A DNA stretch of 64,000 nucleotides, from assembly GCF_020623625.1 (NCBI RefSeq), contig NC_060201.1, positions 372,001-436,000 of the forward strand, in the 5' to 3' direction. This document shows, piece after piece, positions 26,352 through 35,616 of this stretch. Position 1 is the stretch's first letter; each line of letters opens with the position of its first letter. The position numbers were made by a program, and so were the translations under genes. Below the pieces are notes generated by a model. The model worked only from the letters and a program-made list of their open reading frames with translations, did not search any database and was not told the origin of the DNA. The stretch is from Saccharomycodes ludwigii. Taxonomy: Eukaryota; Ascomycota; Saccharomycetes; Saccharomycodales; Saccharomycodaceae.

Positions 26352-29226
26352 ATACGGACCATTTAATAATCTTTATAAACTTATTCCTTTGATTACTTTT
26401 GTTCAAAGTGTATATTATTGTAGATAGTACAATGTTGTCAATCTTGTCGTGAAATCTCCAAAATATTTTGCTATTAGTTGGATCAAATTTAAATGACCTT
26501 GGTGTGTTTTTCTCCAAATGTTCCCTGATCATGTAAATAACGTCTTGAATGAATTTTCCAAACGTACTGACATGCAATTGATCAACATTTTTTTTAAAAT
26601 ATCCTGTAAAGGAATCTAAAATGTTTATAATGGATGTTATAATATATTGCAAAATGGATTCTTCGCTGTTTAACTTCATATCTAATAGTTTATATGCCAA
26701 TCTTATTTGCAGTAGGTTGAGCAATCTTGAATATACAATTTTAGCCGACGTTTGATATTTGTAATCAACGGTGTTAATGGTTTCTATTTGCTTATGTATT
26801 TCTAGTCTATCTACATCAATATTCAACCCACAAAATGATACAAAGTTAAACGGTGATAATGGGTCTGATTTTTCCAATTTATCTTTGTTTACAAACGCGT
26901 TGTACTCGGCAAATCCAGATTTACAACATTCTTCTATATCATTTATTTGCTTCAAGTTATTAGTTATGACCAAAAAATCATCAGCAAAGCGTATAACTAA
27001 CGTATTAGTTCCAGGATCATAATTTTCAGATCTGAAAACTGAATACTGGCTCAGCAAATCATTGTATAACAAGTCCACTACTGTAGATGATAGATAACTA
27101 CCTTGGTATATACCTAATTTCCTTAAAAAACATTTGTTTCCAATTGACATGGCAGTTTCTAAAACATCTTTCTCCACGATATATATTATATCCTCCTTAG
27201 TGAAAAAGTGTCTTTTTTTTAAATCATCGGAAATGGAGGGTTGAAATATGATTTTCAGGTTATTGCGGTTGTTGGTGCTGACCATAGTGTTAGTTCTGGC
27301 ATAGTCACTCGCACCATTTATATAATATTCTGTTTTATGAACTATTTGCGATTGATTGAAATCTGAATTTTCGTATAATTTAAATGGTAGTAGAGCAATT
27401 TGATTTTCCTTTACATGATATTGTAAGTTGTCATCTAACAAATCGTCTAGAACTTCATATATTTTATTCCTTGGAATGGAGTCATAGCATGATTTAATAT
27501 CAAATTTTAAAAAGTGCAATTTATCAAACGACTTGTTATTGCCTGTATTAAGCAACGTTTCTTTGAACCTTCGGATAACTGGTGCAATTTGATAAAGAGA
27601 AGAAAGTATAGGGATGATTGTGGAGTTTTTATTATCGGCAGCATCCATATCATTGTGTTTCGCGTACCTTAGCTGTTTTAAAATGGTTCTTGTGGGTATA
27701 ATATAATTATCTAATAATTTTTTTTTATCCCAATAGGACTGGCCCTTGCTAGATGGCACACAAAGAATTCTATATTCGTTATTGCTTGATTTGGGCAAAA
27801 TCCTTATATTACCATGTAGAAAAAGATCGAAATCATGCTCCCTAGACTCATCTATATTATGGGCACATAGATTATTGGGCAAAAGGTAATCTTTAATATA
27901 TTTGTTAATCACTGGACGAACCATATTGAACCAAACATCGTGTCTAAAAAACAAAACTTCCAAATTGGAGGAGACTTCAGAACAATAAAAAAAAGTAGAT
28001 ATCAAATTTGTTAAAAATTTGCAATAAAACCACTTGAAAAATTTTAAAGCCAAAAATCTGTTGAATTGAAAATCAGTCAAAGTACGGTGATTGTTGTTGT
28101 TTTTGTCATTATATTTATAAATCCAAGGAAATTCATTGATTTTTATTTTTTGGAAAATAAATTGATTACTGGGAATGCTATTGATGTTTTCCATGCTAGG
28201 TATATTTGGCAGTGGAATCTTATCAGAGGTTTTTAGTCTTAGAATATGTGTGATGTTTTTGAAAATTACTGATTTGTTTTTATTGGAACCAAAAAACCCC
28301 TTGGGGAATATTTTTTCTATCAATACCAAAATAAACTTCTCTACTGATCTAATTGGGACTTGGTTAGCTAAATGATTGAAGTTATCAGTAGTGTTTTCCA
28401 AATGTCTTTTAGGACATATGTTATTAAAAATGCTCGTGTACCTTAAAGATTTATGTTGTTTTTGTATTTTTGATAAAAAGTGTTTCAAATTTTTACACTT
28501 GGATAAAATTTTGTCGCTGGCCAATATGCCACTTTTAACACCTGTGGCATTAGTGGTATGTTCTTCGGTCAAGTTAGCGTCACTGGATAAAATGGTTCTT
28601 AATAACCTTAAAGGTGTTTTTTCGGGGATTATAAATCTAATTTTATCTTTATGAGTTGAAGTTAATTTATACATGAATAAATTGGGGGACACAACATATG
28701 AGGGTGAGCTACTATTTGTGTTGTTTGTATTATGATATTTTTTGTTGAATTTATTACCTGATATTTGTATAAATTCAGAATCGTTGTGGTAAAAAAAAAC
28801 AGAATAATTTAATAGAATGTCTAAGAAATTTGCAGAACCTACTACTTGATGTAAGTAAAACCAGTAGATATTGTTAAGATAGTAGTAATTTATAAAATCT
28901 CTTTCTCCCTCTTTGCATAATGGTAGTAAAAGATTAGACTTGTAAAGGCTAATGTTAAGTAATAAGTATCTATAACATAGCTGCAAAACTTGGCAATGTA
29001 AGTTGATGTCGATTGGTGTAGGGGTGTCAATTGTGATATTTACAATTTTTGATAACAATTTTTTGATTTTGGTATAGCTAACAGATTTATTTTTAACAAT
29101 GTAATGGCAGTTTAAGAAATGATTTTGGAAATAAACATTGTTAAGGATCAATGGATTTGTTTTGTTGATATTGGTTGATTCTGCAATAATGGTATGTAAG
29201 TATTCACCTATGCTTTGTAGACACAT
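26326..29226 (-). CDS. EST2: Telomerase reverse transcriptase Est2 (TERT)
   Basis: A 966-residue catalytic subunit of telomerase; S. cerevisiae Est2 is 884. The N-terminal ~250 residues would be the TEN domain. The RNA-binding domain contains motif T near residues 398-420 (KWFYCKFLTNLISTFFYCSE). The reverse transcriptase core shows motif 1/2 (YRILCVPSSKG), motif A (HFLKFDIKSCYDSIP, catalytic Asp about 576), motif B' (GIYQGSYLSSTVVDLLYNDL, about 706-724), motif C (VIRFADDFLVITN, Asp about 749-750) and motif D/E (FVSFCGLNIDVD). All three catalytic Asp are present. The region between motifs A and B' (the TERT-specific IFD) has an Asn-rich insertion. Neighbour BUD6 is convergent, as in S. cerevisiae, but here the coding ends overlap by 26 bp. 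Confidence 0.95.
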   Translation of the reverse strand: MCLQSIGEYLHTIIAESTNINKTNPLILNNVYFQNHFLNCHYIVKNKSVSYTKIKKLLSKIVNITIDTPTPIDINLHCQVLQLCYRYLLLNISLYKSNLLLPLCKEGERDFINYYYLNNIYWFYLHQVVGSANFLDILLNYSVFFYHNDSEFIQISGNKFNKKYHNTNNTNSSSPSYVVSPNLFMYKLTSTHKDKIRFIIPEKTPLRLLRTILSSDANLTEEHTTNATGVKSGILASDKILSKCKNLKHFLSKIQKQHKSLRYTSIFNNICPKRHLENTTDNFNHLANQVPIRSVEKFILVLIEKIFPKGFFGSNKNKSVIFKNITHILRLKTSDKIPLPNIPSMENINSIPSNQFIFQKIKINEFPWIYKYNDKNNNNHRTLTDFQFNRFLALKFFKWFYCKFLTNLISTFFYCSEVSSNLEVLFFRHDVWFNMVRPVINKYIKDYLLPNNLCAHNIDESREHDFDLFLHGNIRILPKSSNNEYRILCVPSSKGQSYWDKKKLLDNYIIPTRTILKQLRYAKHNDMDAADNKNSTIIPILSSLYQIAPVIRRFKETLLNTGNNKSFDKLHFLKFDIKSCYDSIPRNKIYEVLDDLLDDNLQYHVKENQIALLPFKLYENSDFNQSQIVHKTEYYINGASDYARTNTMVSTNNRNNLKIIFQPSISDDLKKRHFFTKEDIIYIVEKDVLETAMSIGNKCFLRKLGIYQGSYLSSTVVDLLYNDLLSQYSVFRSENYDPGTNTLVIRFADDFLVITNNLKQINDIEECCKSGFAEYNAFVNKDKLEKSDPLSPFNFVSFCGLNIDVDRLEIHKQIETINTVDYKYQTSAKIVYSRLLNLLQIRLAYKLLDMKLNSEESILQYIITSIINILDSFTGYFKKNVDQLHVSTFGKFIQDVIYMIREHLEKNTPRSFKFDPTNSKIFWRFHDKIDNIVLSTIIYTLNKSNQRNKFIKIIKWSVSKTHSFEA

Positions 29227-30065
29227 AGTGTGTGAATGTGTTGTGCTGAATGCATTTAGTTATTTTTACAAAAGTTAAAGTTACAAACAACGACAAGAAG
29301 AAGAAATGTGAGTTAGAAAGAAAGAGAGTAATAATAATAATAATAGGATTAATATTGCCGCCGATGTGAAACTGGCATTTGTATTGGTATAAGCCCTCTT
29401 TTAGGTCATGTGTTTGTGATTTGTATAAAAAAATAGAAAAAAAAAAGCCCCAATTTTAAAAATTATAAAAAAAGTTTTTTTTTTTTTATTTTTTATTTTT
29501 TTCTTCTCCAAAAGGGAAATTTGCTATTGGAAAAAAAAAAAAGCCCTGCTTAAAAAGATTGGGGTGCCAGTTGGCCAGCCACAAGAAAGCGCGTAGAGAG
29601 AGAGAGGGGGCTAACGGTCAGTTTGTTGCTGACAAAGAAAATCAGGTAAAAGAAAACGCTAACAAATTAAAACTTTTTTTTTTATATTTTTTTTTTTTCT
29701 TTCTTTCTTTATTGCTCTTTTTTTAACAATTTAAATTTACAGCAATTTTCTATCCAGTTTTCTCTTTTTTTGTTTTCATTAATCTTTTTTCTCTTTCTTT
29801 GTTAAAAAAAAAATTTTTTTTTTATTTGTTGATCGTTCGCATTGCAACTTTACATTAATTCATCTGATTTCCCCAACTCTATTCATCTGAAACCCTTCAT
29901 TTATTAATCATGGTTTTATCTTAGTGGTTTTGAAATCATTCCTATTATCACTGTTTCTTTCCTTTTTTTTTTTTCTTTTGGAAATATTCTCAACACTTTT
30001 TTTCTTCTTAACAAGAGAAAGTCTATATCTATCACTCCGCATTCCAAAGAATACATACAATAAAA
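29227..30065. promoter_or_regulatory. Divergent EST2/EFB1 promoter region
   Basis: 839 bp with long T-tracts near EFB1, as expected of a strongly expressed translation gene. A G/C-richer patch at about 29555-29635 (GGGGTGCCAGTTGGCCAGCC, then an AG repeat) is a candidate activator region. The heptamer TCATCTGA occurs twice around 29858-29890. No clear Rap1 site is seen. This is also where the first conserved gene-order block ends. Confidence 0.45.
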
Positions 30066-31201
30066 ATGTCTTTTTCTGATTTTTCTAAGGTTGAAACTTT
30101 AAAGGAATTAAACACCTTTTTAGCTGACAAATCATATATTGATGGGTATGTTTAACTTTCTAGTATTTCAATTGTTCCATAATTGAAAGAAAATACGGTT
30201 TTATTTTTACATATATTTTTTTCTTTTTTTAAAAAAGAAAAAAGCAGATTTATGTGCTTTTGGTAGCATTCTGGATATTACAATTCATATTGTTAATATA
30301 GCCCTTTTTTTCGTTGAAATTTTCACCTATATGACAATACAAATGATGATGTACATTCTTTGGTCCGTGTTTATGAAGGGAAGTAAGACCCCCAGCATGA
30401 CTGAAAAAAGAAAGGTAGAAGGATTAGACCCCTTCGCTTATATCTGATGAATATAAAATTTATTGTATTATATTTTTTGATTTTCAACAAAAAAATCCGA
30501 GCAATGCTCGTAGTATTGGCTGTCTAAATTATTACCTGCATTATCTGCAAACAAAAAAAAATAAATTATCACCGATTTTAAAGTGTGTCTATGTTTACTA
30601 ACATTATATTCATGTATTTATCTGTAATATTCTACAATCGTTTTTTGAATATAGTACTGCTGCCACTCAAGCCGATGTTACTGTCTACAATGCTTTCAAG
30701 CAAGCTTATCCAAACTTTGCTAGATGGTTCAACCATTTAGGTGCTAGAGCTGAGGAATTCGCTGAATTCCCAGCCGGTAAAGCCCCAGCTGCTGCTGCTG
30801 CTGAAGAAGAAGATGATGAAGATGTTGACTTGTTTGGTTCTGATGATGAAGTTGATGAAGAAGCTGAAAAGTTAAAGGCTCAAAGATTGGCTGAATATAA
30901 CAAGAAAAAAGCCGCCAAACCACCAAAGCCAGCTGCTAAATCTATTGTTACTTTGGATGTTAAACCATGGGATGATGAAACCGATATGGACGAATTGTTG
31001 GCCAACGTTAAGAATGTTACCATGGATGGTTTAACTTGGGGTGCTCATCAATTAATCCCAATTGGTTTTGGTATTAAAAAATTGCAAATCAACTGTGTTG
31101 TTGAAGATTCCAAGGTTTCTGTCGATGCCTTACAAGAAGAAATTGAATCTGATGAAGATCATGTTCAATCCACTGATGTTGCTGCCATGCAAAAATTATA
31201 G
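30066..31201 (+). CDS. EFB1: Translation elongation factor 1B alpha (eEF1B alpha), with one intron
   Basis: The nucleotide exchange factor for eEF1A. Exon 1 is 30066-30145 ([18 protein letters not shown] to the first two bases of a Gly codon) and exon 2 is 30655-31201. Joined they give 627 nt and 208 residues; S. cerevisiae Efb1 is 206. The N-terminal GST-C-like domain binds eEF1B gamma. The acidic linker [16 protein letters not shown] follows, then the catalytic C-terminal domain ([52 protein letters not shown]). The splice junction is in a Gly-Thr codon pair at the same place as in S. cerevisiae. Codon bias is strong. It stands between two synteny blocks. Confidence 0.97.
30146..30654 (+). 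other. EFB1 intron (509 nt)
   Basis: 5' splice site GTATGT at 30146, branch point TACTAAC at 30596-30602 and TAG at 30652-30654, all canonical for budding yeast. The intron hosts the U18 snoRNA. Downstream of it there is a perfect small hairpin, CGAGCA-A-TGCTCG, at 30498-30510. Confidence 0.95.
30339..30449 (+). ncRNA. SNR18: Box C/D snoRNA U18 (snR18) inside the EFB1 intron
   Basis: Box C ATGATGA at 30343-30349. The guide CTTTGGTCCGTGTTT at 30358-30372 is followed at once by a D'-like ATGA (30373-30376). The guide is complementary to the conserved 25S rRNA sequence around A649/C650 (AAACACGGACCAA), and counting five bases up from D' lands on the A, as known for U18. Box D CTGA at 30444-30447 gives a length near the ~102 nt of yeast snR18. 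The block GGGAAGTAAGACCCCC after D' also agrees with my memory of the S. cerevisiae gene, which lies in the EFB1 intron as well. Another CTGA at 30401-30404 makes the 3' end slightly uncertain. Confidence 0.9.
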
Positions 31202-31725
31202 AAACAATAGGATCTTGTTGTTTTTTTTTTTTTTTGCAAATTTATTATTTTGAGGAATTTTTGTTATATAAATAAATATAAATAGTTGTATATTTTTATT
31301 AAGTTAAACTCGAGTTTTTTTTTAATATTAATATTTTATTCTATATATATGGTTCGTTGTAATTCTCTATGAGTAATTATGGCCTATGTCCTGCTGTAAT
31401 TTTATGTACATTTTTATCTAATGATTGTGCTACGTTTTAATTATTCATATATTTACTTTGGGTAATTGACAACGCTTTCATAGGCCTTTAAATTTTAACG
31501 GGATATTTTCTTCGGAAGTTATGAATAATCAAGTTAAAGTTAAAGCAATTCCTTATAATACATGTTCTTAATGACATTTTTTTTCCCCTCCCTCAACTTC
31601 TAATAAATCACTTTCTTATATACTGAGAGAAGTGGTAATAAATTCAAAAAATTTCTGACCGGCTGTTTCCATTTATTTGATATTAAATTATGTTGGCTCA
31701 AGTATTCCAAAGCCAATTCCCTGAT

Positions 31726-31783
31726 TAAAAATAAAAATAAAAATAAAAATAAAAATAAAATAAAAATAAAAATAAAAATAAAA
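31726..31783. repeat. AAAAT microsatellite with interruptions
   Basis: About ten units of AAAAAT/AAAAT downstream of PGD1. Confidence 0.85.
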
Positions 31784-31825
31784 TCAAATGAATACAAAAA
31801 TCAAATGAAATTATCAAAAAAATAA

Positions 31826-31832
31826 TTACCCG
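31826..31832 (+). terminator. Reb1-like site between convergent genes
   Basis: TTACCCG lies 54 bp beyond the PGD1 stop in a convergent gap, where no promoter is expected. In S. cerevisiae Reb1 bound in such places stops read-through polymerase (roadblock termination). Inference from one motif. Confidence 0.35.
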
Positions 31833-31885
31833 CTACACAAATATTCAAATATTAAAATACAATATATATATATATAATCCTAATA

Positions 31886-33667
31886 TCATTGTAAAAAGTC
31901 TTCTATATGACCTAGATCAAGATTGTTAAGATCCACCAAATCATCTCCTCCATCAAAAACATTGTTGGTGCTAGTATTGGAAAGATTATTATTGCTACCA
32001 TTATTCATCATCATACTACTTGGCATGAATGAAGTGTTATTGCTGCTGTTATTTGATAGACTCACTCCTTTGTTCGTAGTGTTGCCGTTTTGATTCTGAT
32101 AAATGTTATTATTCATTATTCCATCTGTGTCCATTGTTGTATTACCCATTAAACCACTTAATATATTAGCAGGAGTAATATTGTTGTTGGTACTATTATT
32201 ATTATTAGTATTATTAGTATTATTAGTATTAGTGCCATTGTTAGAAATATTGGCACTGGTGCTAATATTATTGTTAGAAAGTTTGCTATTCATGGTGTTC
32301 ATACCGTTCATGGCACCCGCATTATATAATATATCCGCTGGACTGTTGATTAACATAGATTGACCGCCACTATTGCTGTTGTTATTGTTGGAGTTGTTAC
32401 CATTGTTCATTATTGTACCATTTCCATTATTAGCAGTTTCGCCTCTATTCATACTAGGATTAATAGTATTATAATTGTTATTATTATTATTATTATTATT
32501 ATCAAGCATCATCATCATATTTCCCGGGGAAGATAGAGTAGCACCGCTACTACTATTATTGGTATTGTTGTTGTTGTTGTTGTTACTATTACCCATAGTA
32601 CTGCTCTTTTTACTATTTCTACTGGTAGAAATCACATTCCCTGATGTAGCAGCGATAGTAGATGGTGTCATCATGTTCATTGGAGAAATAGTGTTTTGGA
32701 AACTAGGTGTAATGCCATTGTTGTTAGTAGCAACAGTGCTGGTGTTTACAGACATATTGGCATTTTTCTTACTTGCAGCAGATGTCTTCTTTCCAGCAGT
32801 ATTCACATTAGCACCTGTAACATTTCCAGTAGTAGTAGTATTATTCTTGCCCTGATTACGTGGCGTGTTAGGGTTGCTATTTGTTCCTTTGGTATTTGCT
32901 TTGGAAGTATTAGTTGCCACGACTGGTGATTTAGCCGTAGCAACATTTACGTTGGGGGAACCCCTGTTGCCTTTGCTAGTACTGTTGGTAGTAGTATTAG
33001 TAGTACCATTACTGCTACCACCATTACTACCAGTCCCAGTTTTATTATTTGACGCACTTGAAACGGGCGTGGAGACGTTGCTATTGTTGTTATTTACAGT
33101 GGCATTCGGTTTAGGTTGAAATGATTTAGGCAATGGCACTGGCGGATCTGGTAGCGGCAGCTCAGGTAATGTTTCTAATATAGCATAGGGCGTATTAAAC
33201 CTGAATTCTAGGTCATCATTTTCATTTTTTTCAGTATCGCCACCACTTTTTTGTTCACGTTGTAATTGTAACTGCTGTTGATCCTTGATTAACAAGAGTA
33301 TAGGACGTAAATTTTTCATTTTAGCGCACAATAATTGTATTTTAGTGTTTATATCAAATAATCTTGTCCTGATTTTAAAATATTGTTCTTTATTGGGTAT
33401 ATTTGTCACGATACCTATTTGGGATAAACTTTGCAATAGCATATTGAACTCTAGGCGTAATGGTAATATTTCGTTTTGTAATTCTTTCATAGAACTCTCA
33501 ATTATTTCAGAATAGCATTTGTTTTTCCCCACTTCTGTGGCTGTATTATCCTTTGATTGTTCTTGTTGGTCTGGTTGTTGCTCTTGTTTTTTTAAAATTA
33601 GTCTTTCTAAACTAGTCAAGTCCGTTGGCACTTCGAACCCTTTCAACAACGATATAGTACTACTCAT
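31886..33667 (-). CDS. PGD1: Mediator tail subunit Pgd1 (Med3)
   Basis: A 593-residue Mediator tail subunit, which with Med2 and Med15 receives activator signals; S. cerevisiae Pgd1 is 397. The conserved helical N-terminus is present (MKELQNEILPLRLEFNMLLQ, IRTRLFDINTKIQLLCAKM). A Pro-rich LPELPLPDPPVPLPKSF block follows near residue 165. The long middle (about 190-570) is Asn/Ser/Thr/Gly-rich, with NNNN runs in place of the Gln/Ala-rich middle of S. cerevisiae. The family motif NNITPANIL and the acidic end DLVDLNNLDLGHIEDFLQ secure the identity. Divergent from FMT1. PGD1 (YGL025C) is near PIB2 (YGL023C) in S. cerevisiae and here. Confidence 0.9.
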   Translation of the reverse strand: MSSTISLLKGFEVPTDLTSLERLILKKQEQQPDQQEQSKDNTATEVGKNKCYSEIIESSMKELQNEILPLRLEFNMLLQSLSQIGIVTNIPNKEQYFKIRTRLFDINTKIQLLCAKMKNLRPILLLIKDQQQLQLQREQKSGGDTEKNENDDLEFRFNTPYAILETLPELPLPDPPVPLPKSFQPKPNATVNNNNSNVSTPVSSASNNKTGTGSNGGSSNGTTNTTTNSTSKGNRGSPNVNVATAKSPVVATNTSKANTKGTNSNPNTPRNQGKNNTTTTGNVTGANVNTAGKKTSAASKKNANMSVNTSTVATNNNGITPSFQNTISPMNMMTPSTIAATSGNVISTSRNSKKSSTMGNSNNNNNNNTNNSSSGATLSSPGNMMMMLDNNNNNNNNNYNTINPSMNRGETANNGNGTIMNNGNNSNNNNSNSGGQSMLINSPADILYNAGAMNGMNTMNSKLSNNNISTSANISNNGTNTNNTNNTNNNNSTNNNITPANILSGLMGNTTMDTDGIMNNNIYQNQNGNTTNKGVSLSNNSSNNTSFMPSSMMMNNGSNNNLSNTSTNNVFDGGDDLVDLNNLDLGHIEDFLQ

Positions 33668-34002
33668 TTGGTATAGTTAGTTTTGTCTTTAAGTTTCCTC
33701 TGTGAGTTTAAATGTGAGGTTTTTTTTTTTTTCACATTACGATTAAATATTTAATTAAAGTGCATTCAAAAAATAAAAAATAAAAAAAAAACATGAAAAT
33801 GAAAATAGAAATAGAAATGAAATTTCGTGGAAAATGATTTTGATTTCAAATTTTTAAACAAAAAAAAAAAAGAAAAAAAAAAAAAAAAGGACTTGCGAGG
33901 GAATCGAATTGGATTTGTCTTTGATTTTCACCCAAATTTGAATAAGTTCAACTCTCTCTCCATAAAGATTGCAATACCTTCAAAAGAAACGAATAAAACA
34001 AA
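33668..34002. promoter_or_regulatory. Divergent PGD1/FMT1 promoter
   Basis: 335 bp with A-tracts (about 33861-33888) and GAAAT repeats. Nothing else recognisable. Confidence 0.4.
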
Positions 34003-35256
34003 ATGAAGATACTATTCTTTGGATCCGACCTATTCAGCATTAAATCATTAATACCGTTGTATAATAACCTACAAAAAAATGGTATGATCTCACATATTCA
34101 AGTAATTACACCACCTCCTAAAAGAACAGGTCGTAATTTGTTAAAATTAAAACAAACAATATTAGATAAATCAATGCCATTGTTATTTCAAAATTTGCCA
34201 CCTCCAATATATTCTTTGGAAGAATTAAGTATTAATAAAGATAGTGACTCGTCAATGTTTGATATGTGTATTGCTGTTTCTTACGGTAAATTAATTCCAG
34301 CAGAGTTGATTAATAAATTAAAATATTCTATAAATGTTCACCCGTCCTTACTACCTCAATACAGAGGATCAAGTCCTCTGCAATATACTTTATTAAACAA
34401 TGATATTTATACTGGTTGCTCAATTCAGACGCTACATCCCTCCAAATTTGATCATGGTAGGATAATTGTACAAACATTACCTCTAAAGGTAGATGAAATC
34501 TTGCAACCAGAGAATGTCAATAATGAAACCGGCACTTTGGTTAAATATAGATATGATAACGATGATTCGCATGTTGGAAAGTTTTTTCTCAGTGAGAACG
34601 TTATTGTTGAAAACTCTTTAAAAATACCGGACAGTTTAATGCTCGAAGAACAATCAGGAAACGATGGTCCTCTATTATTAGATTTGAAAGACAAAATGGG
34701 TAATGTGGGCAGTCTATTATTAAACGAGGTTATATCTAAACAATTATATCAATGCCTAGATACTGTAACTGATAATAAATGTTTTATACCCCATTATAAA
34801 CCAAGTTATGCAAAAAAAATTAAAAATACTGACAGAGAAATTAATTGGAATAAAGATACCGCTTCTACAATAGTTAATAAAATTAACGTTCTAAAGTCAG
34901 TTTATGTACGGAAAGAAGTCAACCCCAAGAGAAAAGATGTAAATGATAGCAAATCAGTAATAACTAAATTAATCTTGTTGCACGATGCAACAGAAATTAG
35001 AGATATAGATTCACTGGAAAATACTGAACAAGATGCTTCTGTTAAGCAAGTTTTGAAATGTCCTGGTGACGCTAAGTATATAGATTCTTTGAGACAGCTA
35101 ATAATTAAATGTCACGGAGATACTTATATTGGTTGCAAAAATTTACAATTTGAAGGTTTTAAAATTGAACCAGCTTGTAAATTTATCAAAGGTATATATA
35201 AAAGGTCACGTATGCCAAAAGTCCCTGAACATAACAATGTAATAACTTTTGTTTAA
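34003..35256 (+). CDS. FMT1: Methionyl-tRNA formyltransferase, mitochondrial
   Basis: A 417-residue enzyme that formylates initiator Met-tRNA with 10-formyl-THF for mitochondrial translation; S. cerevisiae Fmt1 is about 400. The formyltransferase domain begins at the first residue (MKILFFGSDLFSIKSL). The catalytic signature INVHPSLLPQYRGSSP lies near residue 109 and the second catalytic segment LHPSKFDHGRIIVQ near 145. The C-terminal OB-like domain (CHGDTYIGCKNLQFEGFK) is recognisable. There is no N-terminal extension before the catalytic domain, and an in-frame stop lies three codons upstream of the ATG, so a classical presequence is not visible. The middle holds an insertion (about residues 170-240) unlike bacterial Fmt. 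FMT1 (YBL013W) belongs to the YBL half of the synteny. Confidence 0.92.
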   Translation: MKILFFGSDLFSIKSLIPLYNNLQKNGMISHIQVITPPPKRTGRNLLKLKQTILDKSMPLLFQNLPPPIYSLEELSINKDSDSSMFDMCIAVSYGKLIPAELINKLKYSINVHPSLLPQYRGSSPLQYTLLNNDIYTGCSIQTLHPSKFDHGRIIVQTLPLKVDEILQPENVNNETGTLVKYRYDNDDSHVGKFFLSENVIVENSLKIPDSLMLEEQSGNDGPLLLDLKDKMGNVGSLLLNEVISKQLYQCLDTVTDNKCFIPHYKPSYAKKIKNTDREINWNKDTASTIVNKINVLKSVYVRKEVNPKRKDVNDSKSVITKLILLHDATEIRDIDSLENTEQDASVKQVLKCPGDAKYIDSLRQLIIKCHGDTYIGCKNLQFEGFKIEPACKFIKGIYKRSRMPKVPEHNNVITFV

Positions 35257-35616
35257 TATGGATGATTATTGTAAATATTTCATTTGTGGTAAATGCTACC
35301 AATTTTTTTTTATTTTCTTTTCTTTTTTTTTTTTTTTTGTTTATTTTTTAATCTTTTTAATTGTCGGTTAAGAGTAAAATTCATCATTAATAAAAAATTA
35401 ATTTTATAAAACTTAAAATAAACAAAAATAAGAAAAATGTATAAATTTTCAATTTTTTTTTTTTTATAATCTTGAAAAAAATGTCTATATAAATCACTAA
35501 ATGCATGTTACAAAAAAAAAAAAAAAAAAATCCATAAATCTCAAAAATATAACGTAACATCAAGACTTTATTTTAACCCCCCTCCCCTCCGCTCAAAAAA
35601 CTTCTTTCTCTAAGTG
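35257..35616. other. Convergent FMT1/YOR1 intergenic region
   Basis: 360 bp of T- and A-tracts (35321-35338, 35511-35530) with a short CCCCCCTCCCC patch at 35577-35587 beside the YOR1 end. No gene visible. Confidence 0.5.

Larger units (their letters stand above)
31202..31885. other. Convergent EFB1/PGD1 intergenic region
   Basis: 684 bp that hold both 3' ends. It contains a T-tract just past the EFB1 stop, an AAAAT repeat at 31726-31783 and a Reb1-like TTACCCG at 31826-31832. No gene visible. Confidence 0.5.
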
